DNA from: Actinomycetota bacterium | GTDB lineage: Bacteria; Actinomycetota; Acidimicrobiia; Acidimicrobiales; MedAcidi-G1 | Assembly (NCBI GenBank): GCA_002721755.1 | Contig: PBLL01000040.1 | Coordinates: forward strand, 1-54,754 | Length of the DNA stretch: 54,754 nucleotides | Reading direction: 5' to 3' | In this document: one piece after another, positions 41,931 to 50,768 of the stretch | Position numbering within the stretch: the first letter of the stretch is position 1 | How the letters are laid out: every line of letters starts with the position of its first letter | Program-made: the position numbers and the translations under genes | The notes under the pieces: model-generated | Database searches by the model: none | Seen by the model: only the letters and a program-made list of their open reading frames with translations | Told to the model about the DNA's origin: nothing

Positions 41931-44024
41931 ATGAAAGCGGAAAACAGAGGAAAGTTAACCAGATCACTTGCCTTGCGTCATGTTTTTGCTCTTTCTACTG
42001 GAGCGATGCTTTCATCAGGATTGTTTCTTCTACCGGGATTGGCTGCATCTAAAGCTGGTCCATCAGCCATTTTGGCTTATCTTTTTGCTGGATTTTTAGC
42101 TGTTCCAGCGATGTTAAGTGTCGCTGAATTATCATCCGCTCTTCCAAAAGCTGGAGGAGCGTACTATTTTTTAGAAAGAGCCCTAGGACCTTCTATAGGA
42201 ACGATTGCAGGAATTGGAACTTGGCTTTCTTTAGTCTTGAAAGATGCTTTTGCCCTCGTAGGTATGAGCGCTTACTTGGTGTTGATAGTTGATTTAAATG
42301 GAAAAGCGGTAGCGCTAGTTTTAATAGCTTTTTTTACTTTAATTAACGTAATAGGTTCAAAAGTGAGCGGTTCAATTCAACTATTTTTAGTTGTTTTTGT
42401 CTTGGCCGTAATGACCTGGTTCCTAACCGAGGGGCTTTTTGAAACCCAAAAGCAAGGAATCGATAAATCTAATCTAGATCCATTTTTCACCCAAGGATTT
42501 TCTGGGTTTGTTTCAGTAATCGGGTTAGTTTTCGTTTCATATGGAGGTTTGACAAAAGTCGCAAGCGCTGCAGAAGAAGTTGATGATCCTTCATTAAAAA
42601 TCCCATTAGGAATGTCACTTTCTTTATTGACTGGGACTGTTCTCTACACTCTCGGTGCTCTAGTAGCAGTGGCACTTCTACCTCCTGACCTTTTGCATGA
42701 AGATCTAACACCTATACATTCAGCTGCTGAAACCATTCTCCCATCAGCAGGAGTAGCTCTTGTTGTTTTAGCAGCGTTAGCAGCATTTGCCTCAGCTGTG
42801 AATGCCGGTATTTTGGCTGCAGCTAGATATCCAATGGCAATGGCTCGCGACGGTCTCTTTCCTGCAGTCGCTGGAAGGCTAAGCCGATATGGAACTCCTG
42901 CATTCGGTGTAATCGTTACCGGAATTGCAATAGCGCTCGTGGTTTTGGTTCTCGATGCTGAATCAATTGCAAAGCTTGCCAGCGCTTTTGTTCTGCTAAC
43001 ACTTGGTTTATTGAATATTGCTGTTCTGGTTTTAAGGGCTTCTCATATTCGTTCGTATGCACCTGCTTTTAAAGCACCTTTCTACCCGTTAACACAGTTC
43101 GTCGGAATAATTATTTCCATATTTCTGATTGCACAACTCGGTGTAACAGCTTTACTATTTGTGGTTTTTGTTTTTGTAGCAGGGTGGACATGGCACCGTC
43201 TTTATGCAAGCGGAAAAAGTAAACGAGCGGGTGCAATCAGACAAGTTTTTGAAAGATGGGGAGCCGATGCCGATCCAAAATTGGATCGAGAAATGAGTGC
43301 TGCAATGGCTGGTCATGGCTTGAGAACCGGCGATGATTATCACGGGTTGATTGCCAGAGCTGGAGTTTTAAGCGTGCCAGCAGGAACGACAATTACAGAA
43401 GCAGCGGACAGAGCAGCAACGGTTCTATCCGATTTAATAGGTTTAACAGGAGAACGAGTCACAGAACAGTTTTTAGAAACTGGCTCTTTGTGGATCCAAC
43501 CTTCTAAACAACACCCGACAGCAACCCCAGTTGCTTTATTTGAAGATATTGAAGAAGATCAACTTGTAATAGTCAGAGCATCAGAAGGAATTCGTATTCC
43601 AGCTTCTTGGGGAGGTTCTGGTGAATGGGTCAACGCGTTATTTTTTCTTGCAGGAACAACTGAAAATCCAGGTCGCTCATTAAGAGTTGCAGGAGAGCTC
43701 GCTGGTCATTTGCATACGGGTGCGAAACTTATAGGACTAGCTCAAACAGAAGCTGAAGTTAAATCAGCCCTACTCCCTGAGATGACTTTTCGTCAATACG
43801 CTCTTCTGCCAGAAGGGAAAGACTCAGCGCTTATCGGCTCAAAACTTACTGAACTAAAATTCCCTGCCGAAGTTGAAGTAGTTTCTGTCCACAGAGAAGG
43901 CATTCTGATCCAGCTTAATGAAGAACTATGTTTAGAAGCTGATGATCAAGTAACACTTCTAGGTCCTTCGGATACAATGCCGTCGTTAGGTGAACCTCTG
44001 CCTATCCAAGAGACTCTCGAGTGA
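41931..44024 (+). CDS. APC-family amino acid/polyamine permease with EIIA-like and TrkA_C-like C-terminal domains
   Basis: Residues about 1-430 form a twelve-helix APC permease with the N-terminal TGAMLSSGLFLLPG helix-1 break and AELSSALPKAGGAYYFLERALG (two overlapping blocks). Residues about 445-615 resemble a PTS EIIA type-2 domain (a FLAGTTENPGRSLRVAGELAGHL core) and lack an obvious phosphorylatable His at the usual IPHAR position, where IPASW is seen. Residues about 623-687 look like a TrkA_C ligand-binding domain (VEVVSVHREGILIQLN...DQVTLLG). This suggests a transporter gated by a soluble ligand. The substrate is unknown; the polyamine-type neighbours favour an amine or amino acid. Confidence 0.8.
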   Translation: MKAENRGKLTRSLALRHVFALSTGAMLSSGLFLLPGLAASKAGPSAILAYLFAGFLAVPAMLSVAELSSALPKAGGAYYFLERALGPSIGTIAGIGTWLSLVLKDAFALVGMSAYLVLIVDLNGKAVALVLIAFFTLINVIGSKVSGSIQLFLVVFVLAVMTWFLTEGLFETQKQGIDKSNLDPFFTQGFSGFVSVIGLVFVSYGGLTKVASAAEEVDDPSLKIPLGMSLSLLTGTVLYTLGALVAVALLPPDLLHEDLTPIHSAAETILPSAGVALVVLAALAAFASAVNAGILAAARYPMAMARDGLFPAVAGRLSRYGTPAFGVIVTGIAIALVVLVLDAESIAKLASAFVLLTLGLLNIAVLVLRASHIRSYAPAFKAPFYPLTQFVGIIISIFLIAQLGVTALLFVVFVFVAGWTWHRLYASGKSKRAGAIRQVFERWGADADPKLDREMSAAMAGHGLRTGDDYHGLIARAGVLSVPAGTTITEAADRAATVLSDLIGLTGERVTEQFLETGSLWIQPSKQHPTATPVALFEDIEEDQLVIVRASEGIRIPASWGGSGEWVNALFFLAGTTENPGRSLRVAGELAGHLHTGAKLIGLAQTEAEVKSALLPEMTFRQYALLPEGKDSALIGSKLTELKFPAEVEVVSVHREGILIQLNEELCLEADDQVTLLGPSDTMPSLGEPLPIQETLE

Positions 44025-44045
44025 TTTTTAAGAAAAGGATTTTCT

Positions 44046-45272
44046 GTGTTTTCAGTTGATGTGCGTTCACGTTTGGATAGCGATGCAGAGCAGATTGATT
44101 CAGGAGTTTGGATCAATGATCAATTACCTTTTCTTCTAGAACAACACTCCTTTATTGCTTACGAAGGTGCTCAAATTCTGGGGTGCCGACCATTAGGCAT
44201 TAGGGTTTCACAAAAATCATTTACTCTTACCCCTATAGAAGGAGTAATCAAACTAGATATGGGCGTATCCAATGCCTCTGTAATAGTTGATTTAGATGAG
44301 ATTTCATTTTCTGATTTGGTGCAAGACATTCAGACTCCTCAATCATTAGCTACTTCCAAAGTGATTAACTTACCTTTGAAGGAGCATTTTAGATTTTTAA
44401 AGTGGTGGCCTGTTCTTAGAGCGATAATTGATGGGAGGGCAGTTCATAAACCAGGTGAAATTGACTTCTTGAATCAAGATGGAAGTCCCCTTGATTTGAA
44501 AAGATCTTTTACTCAGGAAGATTCTGACGAAGAAATTTCGTGGTTTTTATCACAAACCGGTTATTTGCGCCTTAAAGGATGGTGGAGCCAAGAGTTAATG
44601 ATGGAAATTTCGAACGATATGGATAATGCCGTAGGAAAATATGAGAGAGGTGACGGTAGATCTTGGTGGGCGAAAACAAAGGATGGAACAGATCGCTGCG
44701 TCCGCCTTCAGTATTTCCAGGCCGAATCGGAATCCGTAAAAGGACTTCTTACCGATAGGCGACACGCGAGGATTGCCACGATACCAGGAGATGGACACAC
44801 CAGTAGGTGGGATGGAAGTAATGATCAAAATGCAATTGAAGCTTTAGTAAAACCAATAGGAGTGGTTGAGGGGATCTCTGATCTTCCTTGGCATAAAGAC
44901 TGCAGTCTGGGAAGACATTCCTATGACTGTTCTTCTATGACGGTTGGAGTTTCAGTTACAGGAGCAGATTCTGAAAGTGGTCAATTATCAGTGGTAGCAG
45001 GTTCGCACAGGGCTAATTTGCAACCTAATTTTATTCACCCTTATCTTGATCTACCCATAATTGATTTGCCTACCAAAACAGGTGATGTGACAGTTCATTT
45101 ATCATGCACACTACATATGAGTCATTCCCCTGTAGAAAGAGAAAGACGAGTTATGTATACAAGTTTTGATTTGCCTCACAAAGGTAAAAAAATCGGTATA
45201 GATCGGATTTCAAAAGTAAGAGAAGAGGCTTATATGAAAGTAAGCCAAGCTCCGGCTAATAAAATGGATTAA
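44046..45272 (+). CDS. Phytanoyl-CoA dioxygenase (PhyH) family protein with an N-terminal extension
   Basis: PhyH enzymes are Fe(II)/2-oxoglutarate dioxygenases. The iron site is visible as H283-K-D285 (PWHKDC) and distal H360 (MSHSP), followed by an Arg-rich RERRVMY segment that would bind 2-oxoglutarate. The core starts near residue 163. Residues 1-160 form a separate alpha/beta region that I do not recognise with confidence (SCP2-like is one possibility). AAAGGA lies before the GTG start at 44046. The gene sits between an APC permease and a PuuB-like oxidoreductase, so an amine or amino acid substrate is possible. It shares TTAA with the convergent gene's stop. Confidence 0.78.
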   Translation: MFSVDVRSRLDSDAEQIDSGVWINDQLPFLLEQHSFIAYEGAQILGCRPLGIRVSQKSFTLTPIEGVIKLDMGVSNASVIVDLDEISFSDLVQDIQTPQSLATSKVINLPLKEHFRFLKWWPVLRAIIDGRAVHKPGEIDFLNQDGSPLDLKRSFTQEDSDEEISWFLSQTGYLRLKGWWSQELMMEISNDMDNAVGKYERGDGRSWWAKTKDGTDRCVRLQYFQAESESVKGLLTDRRHARIATIPGDGHTSRWDGSNDQNAIEALVKPIGVVEGISDLPWHKDCSLGRHSYDCSSMTVGVSVTGADSESGQLSVVAGSHRANLQPNFIHPYLDLPIIDLPTKTGDVTVHLSCTLHMSHSPVERERRVMYTSFDLPHKGKKIGIDRISKVREEAYMKVSQAPANKMD

Positions 45273-46660
45273 TCTCCCCGCAATAAATGGGCAATCAACA
45301 TTGCACTCTTGCTGGTTTTGTTTGTTCTAGTTTCTGAAATATCTGCTGAACCCATAAGACGACGACTGGCGCGAACCCCCAACCAACGTAAAGGTTCAGG
45401 TTCCCAGCGTCTCGACCTTACACCTACCCAAGGAAGTGTAACTCTTTCAGTATCATGCCTTAAGATCAACTCTGCCATCGTTCTACCCGCTAAGTTAGCT
45501 GCTGCGACCCCTTCTCCTACGTACCCGCCAAGCACTCCTAACCCGGAAAAACGATCAAAACGCAGTCCCGGAAGCCAGTTTCTCGGAATTGCAAGCACTC
45601 CACCCCAACGATGGGTGATTTTGAAATCACGAAGAGGTGGTAGTAAGTCGATTAATGTTTGATGGATTAATTCATGGGATTTTTTATTAACTTCTGCAGT
45701 TTTTCTGATTTCTGATCCAAAGAGATATGGTGGCATACCCTGACCACCAAAAGCGATGCGATTGTCTTCAGTGCGTTGACCATAGATAACCATGTATCTT
45801 CCATCAGCAAATGTAGGCCTATTCTTCAGTCCTATTTCTTCAAAAACTTTTTCACCAAGAGGTTCTGTAGCAATCATTCTTGAGTAAACAGGCAATAAAT
45901 CAAGTTTGTGTCCTTTTAGGTTTCGGGTGTACGCCTCAGTTGCTTGAACTATTACTTCTGATTTCACCAATCCATAATCTGTCATCACTTCATTTTTAGA
46001 GATATTAAGTGCCTTAGTTGATTCAACGATTTGTCCACCTAATTTTTCAACTGCTATTGCCAAACCTCTTACCAAGCGAGCAGGGTCAATTGTTGCTGAT
46101 GGCGCGAAGAAAATCCCAGAGAGAACTTTTGTAGCGTTTAAATAAGTGAGTGCTTCATCGCGTTCAAGAAAGCGAATTACATCTTCACCAAACCCATTTT
46201 CACGGGCAGATTTAATTTCATCACGTTGCCTTTGAGCTTGAGGTTGATTCCGAGCCACACTTATAACACCACTCTTTATAAAACCACAACTGATGCCCTC
46301 TTTATGTGTAATTCTTTCAACTTCATCTACAGCATCGAACATTGCTCTTTCAAGTCGTTGAGCCTCATTTTTTGATGATTTTGCAGCGTATTTCTCAGCA
46401 CCACCTGCTAGAGCACCTTCACACCATCCGCCATTACGGCCTGACGCTCCAAAGCCACAGTATTCACTCTCAATTACTAGAACGTTTAAGTTCGGATCGG
46501 AGGCCAACAAATAATAAGCAGTCCAAAGACCACTAAACCCACCGCCGACAATTGCAACATCAACTGAAAGGTCCCCATCAAGTGGAGAACGCCTCGTGAT
46601 AGGTGGATCAAGAGTATCTAGCCAAAGAGAATCAGGCTGCTCCGAATGTAGGGAAGACAT
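45269..46660 (-). CDS. FAD-dependent amine oxidoreductase, PuuB/DadA-like
   Basis: The 463-residue DAO-family enzyme has the FAD-binding motif VAIVGGGFSGLWTAYYL (30-46) and the FGASGRNGGW motif typical of gamma-glutamylputrescine oxidase and related secondary-amine oxidases. A C-terminal GGYVGEGVAAANLAG completes the FAD site. It likely oxidises an amine to an imine or aldehyde in catabolism. It is divergent from a class III aminotransferase across a 116-base gap with a perfect palindrome, and no gamma-glutamylation gene (puuA) is in the window, so the free or acylated amine may be the substrate. Confidence 0.8.
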   Translation of the reverse strand: MSSLHSEQPDSLWLDTLDPPITRRSPLDGDLSVDVAIVGGGFSGLWTAYYLLASDPNLNVLVIESEYCGFGASGRNGGWCEGALAGGAEKYAAKSSKNEAQRLERAMFDAVDEVERITHKEGISCGFIKSGVISVARNQPQAQRQRDEIKSARENGFGEDVIRFLERDEALTYLNATKVLSGIFFAPSATIDPARLVRGLAIAVEKLGGQIVESTKALNISKNEVMTDYGLVKSEVIVQATEAYTRNLKGHKLDLLPVYSRMIATEPLGEKVFEEIGLKNRPTFADGRYMVIYGQRTEDNRIAFGGQGMPPYLFGSEIRKTAEVNKKSHELIHQTLIDLLPPLRDFKITHRWGGVLAIPRNWLPGLRFDRFSGLGVLGGYVGEGVAAANLAGRTMAELILRHDTERVTLPWVGVRSRRWEPEPLRWLGVRASRRLMGSADISETRTNKTSKSAMLIAHLLRGD

Positions 46661-46744
46661 GACTTATATGCAACTCTAAACCTCCAAAAATAGCAAGTAA
46701 TTCGAATTTGAAGCCGGCTAGCACCAAGACTTCTAAATAGGTAG

Positions 46745-46756
46745 CCTGATATCAGG
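46745..46756. promoter_or_regulatory. Perfect 12-bp palindrome CCTGATATCAGG in the divergent promoter region
   Basis: It lies 20 bases before the aminotransferase ATG and 84 bases before the oxidoreductase start. A second, A+T-rich palindrome AATTCGAATT is at 46699-46708 in the same gap. Either could be an operator for a regulator of the amine-breakdown genes; this is inferred from position and symmetry. Confidence 0.4.
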
Positions 46757-46776
46757 TCAACAGAATAGAAGAACAT

Positions 46777-48006
46777 ATGATTCCTGCCCTATTACATGCC
46801 TTTTCTAAACCAACTTCCGAGAATTTTCATACGCTAGTCCGTTCTGAAGGGGTTCGAGTTTGGGATGACAAAGGTAAAGAATATGTAGATGGACTTGGTG
46901 GGCTCTGGTACTGCCAGGTAGGTCATGGAAGGCCTGAGTTGATTGATGCAATCACTGAACAATTACAAAAAATGAGCTCCTACCACACTTTTGCTCCTAT
47001 GGGGAGCGATGTATCAGAGGCTGCAGCTGAAAGAATCCGTTCTGTTTCCCCTTTTCCAGATGGTCGTGTTTTTCTCTGTTGTTCGGGTTCTGAATCAATT
47101 GACACTGCAATAAAGCTATTGAGAAAAATACCTATATTAAGAAAACAATCAGAACGTCAAATCATCTTGAGGCGCGGTCGCGGTTATCACGGTGTAAATA
47201 TTGGCGGAACTACTATGCAAGGTATCCAGGCTAACCGCGAAGGCTGGGGTGAATTGTTTCCGAATGTAATAGAGATTGATCCGACCAATATTGAATCTGC
47301 TGCTTCAATATTCGCAGAGTATGGCGAACAAATAGCAGGAGTTGTAACTGAACCGTTGCAAGGTGCTGGCGGAGTTTTTCCACCGCCGTCTGGGTATCTC
47401 GAGGGTTTGAGAAGGTTATGCGACGATAACGGGGCACTTCTTGTTTTCGATGAAGTAATTACTGGGTTTGGTCGAACTGGCAATTGGTTTGCTACTGATA
47501 CTTATGGTGTCAAACCCGACATCATAACTTTCGCAAAAGGCGTCACAAGCGGTTACCAACCATTAGGTGGAGTATTAATCAGTAGAACTGTTTGTGATGT
47601 GCTTGAATCCGACCCGGATTTCACATTTATGCACGGTTATACCTATAGCGGACACCCGGCGGCATCAGCAGCTGCTATAGCGAACATAAATATTATCGAA
47701 AATGAAGGATTAGTTCAGAGGGCAGAAGTCATAGGCGACAGGCTTTCTGGAGGACTCAAAGCTTTAGAGAAAGATGGAATTTTTTCTGAAGTTCGAGGTG
47801 AAGGAGCTATATGGGCTGCTCAGGTCACTGATGCATCAACTGAGCAAGGTTTAGTCATACGTGACAAAATGACTGAAATGGGAGTGATCTGTCGGGCCAT
47901 AAATGGGGCACTGGCATTTTGCCCACCACTAGTGATAGAAGAAAACGATATTGATTTAATTGTTGATACTGCCGCAAAAGCAGTTGAAGAGGTTACCGCA
48001 AAGTGA
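46777..48006 (+). CDS. Class III (omega-amino acid:pyruvate/polyamine-type) aminotransferase
   Basis: The 409-residue PLP enzyme has the Schiff-base lysine K254 (TFAKGVTSGY), D225 (LLVFDEVITGFGRTG) and a YHGVNIGGTT segment. This class moves terminal amino groups of diamines, beta-alanine, taurine or gamma-aminobutyrate to pyruvate or 2-oxoglutarate. The exact amine cannot be read. It is the first gene of a rightward operon with C45, GNAT, agmatinase and pot genes, coupled to C45 by a GTGA overlap. Confidence 0.85.
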   Translation: MIPALLHAFSKPTSENFHTLVRSEGVRVWDDKGKEYVDGLGGLWYCQVGHGRPELIDAITEQLQKMSSYHTFAPMGSDVSEAAAERIRSVSPFPDGRVFLCCSGSESIDTAIKLLRKIPILRKQSERQIILRRGRGYHGVNIGGTTMQGIQANREGWGELFPNVIEIDPTNIESAASIFAEYGEQIAGVVTEPLQGAGGVFPPPSGYLEGLRRLCDDNGALLVFDEVITGFGRTGNWFATDTYGVKPDIITFAKGVTSGYQPLGGVLISRTVCDVLESDPDFTFMHGYTYSGHPAASAAAIANINIIENEGLVQRAEVIGDRLSGGLKALEKDGIFSEVRGEGAIWAAQVTDASTEQGLVIRDKMTEMGVICRAINGALAFCPPLVIEENDIDLIVDTAAKAVEEVTAK

Positions 48007-49097
48007 AACGTCCACCTATAAGAATTCTTGAGCTTTCTGGAACACATGAAAGTATCGGTCACGAGCATGGGAAGACTTTTGCAGATGAAATCCGCGCCTA
48101 CACAAAAGATAGGATCAAACTGGTTTCTTCAGGTTTGTGGTCAGGTGGTTCAATATCTGAAACTGAAGTACTAGAACTTGCTGAATCAATGCTGCCAGCC
48201 CATCAAAAATTTGATGAAGATTTGCATGCGGAGATGCTGGCTCTTGCTAGTGCTGCTGGAATTTCACCCGCAGAAGCAGTAATAGTTGGAGGTTTTACAG
48301 ACTTTGTCGACGCTGTAAGAGCATCGATAGGAGCGGAAACGCCTGGGGAACTTCAAGAAGATGACTGCACGTCAATGATCATTCCTGATTCTCGAGCTGA
48401 CGGTTCAGGATATTTAGCTCAAACATGGGATATGCATGACACAGCAACTGACCATGTGCTACTTCTAAAGATTACCCCTACCGATCAACCCGCCAGTCTG
48501 ATATTTACTACTGTGGGGTGTCTTGGCCAGCTAGGAATGAATAATGCAGGTGTTGCTGTAGGTATTAATAATCTCACCTGTCTAGATGGAAAATGTGGTG
48601 TTACCTGGACTTCAGTAGTTAGGGGCATGTTGAAAGCCGAAAGATCAACCGATGCCTTGAATGTACTTCTTGAAGCTGACCTTGCAGGCGCTCATAACTA
48701 TTTGATATTTGACAGTTCTGGTGACGGCTACAACATTGAAGCTATGCCTTCTGTCAGACCTGTAAACACACTTGGTGCAGATCCATTAGTCCATACTAAC
48801 CATACGATTCAATCTGAATCCAGTGATGTTCAAGCCGATCGTGATGCTTCTCTTTTAGAAAACTCAGTTCGTCGTTTGGAAAAGGCCCAAAAAATTTTAG
48901 AAGAAGGAACTGTTGATTCAGATCGTTTAATGACACTTACGCGAGATCCTGAAGCAATTTGTCAAACTGCTAAAGAACCATATTTTATTGAGTCCAGCGG
49001 GGCGGCAATTATGAGACCTGCCACTCAAGACTTTTGGGCATGTTGGGGTAGACCAGCTGAGAACGAATACCAACGCGTGGACTGGTTACATGGATAA
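48003..49097 (+). CDS. C45-family Ntn hydrolase / acyltransferase-like protein
   Basis: The 364-residue protein resembles acyl-CoA:6-aminopenicillanic acid acyltransferase and related C45 peptidases, which self-cleave to expose an N-terminal Cys. The candidate nucleophile is C122 in EDDCTSMI, preceded by Asp instead of the usual Gly. YLAQTWDMHD, a GQLGMNNAGVAVGINNL core and the NHT segment at 262-264 match the fold. Family members form or hydrolyse amide bonds. Beside a GNAT enzyme and amine-breakdown genes, it may remove an acyl group from an N-acylated polyamine; this is inferred. The GNAT start overlaps by eight bases. Confidence 0.75.
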   Translation: MKRPPIRILELSGTHESIGHEHGKTFADEIRAYTKDRIKLVSSGLWSGGSISETEVLELAESMLPAHQKFDEDLHAEMLALASAAGISPAEAVIVGGFTDFVDAVRASIGAETPGELQEDDCTSMIIPDSRADGSGYLAQTWDMHDTATDHVLLLKITPTDQPASLIFTTVGCLGQLGMNNAGVAVGINNLTCLDGKCGVTWTSVVRGMLKAERSTDALNVLLEADLAGAHNYLIFDSSGDGYNIEAMPSVRPVNTLGADPLVHTNHTIQSESSDVQADRDASLLENSVRRLEKAQKILEEGTVDSDRLMTLTRDPEAICQTAKEPYFIESSGAAIMRPATQDFWACWGRPAENEYQRVDWLHG

Positions 49098-49755
49098 AGA
49101 ACCGTTTATTCATTTGGGTGAAACTTCAGGAATCAGATACATGAATCCTCAAGTTGATTGGGTTGGAGGCATGACTCAATTAGAACTGTCTTCTTTTCCC
49201 ACATCTGACCCCGAAGACCTTTATAACGAGAGCGAATTAAAAGCATTGGTTGAAGATTTTTCGGAAGGATGTTTTGTCGGTTTTGACCAAGACAACATAG
49301 TCGCTATGGGGCTCGGTATCAGAGTCCACTTTGATCTTGAGAAACCTCTTCACACAGTGCATGACATAGTTCCTGGTAATGGAACTTCTGGACATCATCA
49401 GGACGGAGATTGGTATTACGGCACTTCAATAGCGGTAAGTAAGCAATACCGAAAACGTGGTATTGGAAACGAGCTTTACAAGCTAAGAAAAGAAGTTTGC
49501 CAGTGTTTTAATCTCCGAGGAATTGTTGCTGGAGGAGTTATGCCTGGATACGTCGACCACAAAAATGATTATTCAGCGGATGAATACATAGAACTAGTTC
49601 GGAAAGGTGAACTTTACGACCCCACTCTTACATTTCAGAGGGATAACGGGTTTCAACTTGTCTGTGCATTACCTAATTACATAGTTAACCCTGAGATTGA
49701 CAATAACGCTGCATTAATAGTCTGGCAGAACCCCGATTATGAGGCGGTTAAATGA
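49090..49755 (+). CDS. GNAT-family N-acetyltransferase
   Basis: The 221-residue protein has the acetyl-CoA-binding motif RKRGIG (in KQYRKRGIGNEL) after the ISTSIAVS-like beta strand, here YYGTSIAVS. N-terminal and C-terminal parts are longer than in minimal GNATs. GNAT enzymes acetylate amines; in this operon an N-acetylated polyamine or guanidino compound is a possible product. It overlaps the C45 gene by eight bases and the agmatinase gene by four, so stoichiometric co-translation is likely. Confidence 0.75.
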   Translation: MDKEPFIHLGETSGIRYMNPQVDWVGGMTQLELSSFPTSDPEDLYNESELKALVEDFSEGCFVGFDQDNIVAMGLGIRVHFDLEKPLHTVHDIVPGNGTSGHHQDGDWYYGTSIAVSKQYRKRGIGNELYKLRKEVCQCFNLRGIVAGGVMPGYVDHKNDYSADEYIELVRKGELYDPTLTFQRDNGFQLVCALPNYIVNPEIDNNAALIVWQNPDYEAVK

Positions 49756-50729
49756 TGACCAATATTAATGAAGGGGATCAAGCGTTCAGGAGCGATTCCT
49801 TAAAAGGGAAAGACTTGGAAATGCCTTTTGGAGGGGCTCTTTCTTTTCTTCGAAGGAAGTACACAAGAGAAATTGATTCAGCTGACATTGTCGTGTCGGG
49901 CATACCATTCGATATGGCGACATCGAATCGGCCAGGAGCTCGCTTCGGACCTAGAGCCCTAAGGGCGGCATCAGTAGGACTTGCTGAACTAGATGCATAC
50001 CCATTCGGTTTCGACCCATTTGATTTTGTTGCTGTAGCAGATTATGGAGATTGCTATATCGATTATGGCTATCCACAGAATGCAACAGATTTAATTGAAC
50101 GCCATGCTGACCAAATCATAAACACAGACTCGATGATGGTAAGCATGGGAGGCGATCATTATGTCACTTACCCACTCTTAAAGGCTCATGCAAAAAAGTT
50201 TGGACCCTTGTCTTTAATACATTTCGATGCACACTGTGATACATGGCCGGATGATGGGAGTCGGCAAGACCATGGATCGATGTTCCTTCGAGCTGTGCGT
50301 GAGGAAATAGTCGACCCAACAACTTCGGTTCAAATCGGTATTCGAACACATAATCAGGACACGTTTGGTTTCACAGTTTTGGGGGCTCCGTGGGTCCATA
50401 GAGAAGGCATTCCTGCAGTTATTGAAGTGATAAGAGAAACTGTTGGTAATAGACCAGCATACTTAACCTTCGACATTGACTGTTTAGATCCGGCATTCGC
50501 ACCAGGGACTGGAACTCCTGTCGCAGGTGGTCTTAGCTCGGCTCAAGCCCTTGAAGCGATACGTTCACTTGGAGAGTTCGAAATTGTGGGAATGGATCTT
50601 ATGGAAGTAGCTCCGCAATATGATGTTGGCGAAATCACAGCTATAGCTGGTGCTACGATCCTCCATGATTTCATTTGTTTACAGGCAGTTAAAGCTGGAG
50701 CTACCCCTTTACCTTTTGGAAGAGTTTAG
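49752..50729 (+). CDS. speB: Agmatinase-family ureohydrolase
   Basis: The 325-residue arginase-fold protein has the binuclear manganese ligands H136 (GGDHY), D159-x-H161-x-D163 (DAHCD) and D241-x-D243 (DIDCLDP), and the HGSMFLRA loop seen in agmatinase. It would hydrolyse agmatine or a related guanidino compound (such as guanidinobutyrate) to urea and an amine. The start is ATG 49752, overlapping the GNAT stop; the adjacent ATG at 49755 would also work. The pot transporter follows 39 bases later. Confidence 0.83.
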   Translation: MMTNINEGDQAFRSDSLKGKDLEMPFGGALSFLRRKYTREIDSADIVVSGIPFDMATSNRPGARFGPRALRAASVGLAELDAYPFGFDPFDFVAVADYGDCYIDYGYPQNATDLIERHADQIINTDSMMVSMGGDHYVTYPLLKAHAKKFGPLSLIHFDAHCDTWPDDGSRQDHGSMFLRAVREEIVDPTTSVQIGIRTHNQDTFGFTVLGAPWVHREGIPAVIEVIRETVGNRPAYLTFDIDCLDPAFAPGTGTPVAGGLSSAQALEAIRSLGEFEIVGMDLMEVAPQYDVGEITAIAGATILHDFICLQAVKAGATPLPFGRV

Positions 50730-50768
50730 GATATGAAAACCGATTTTACTTTAGAGAGATGAAACAAG

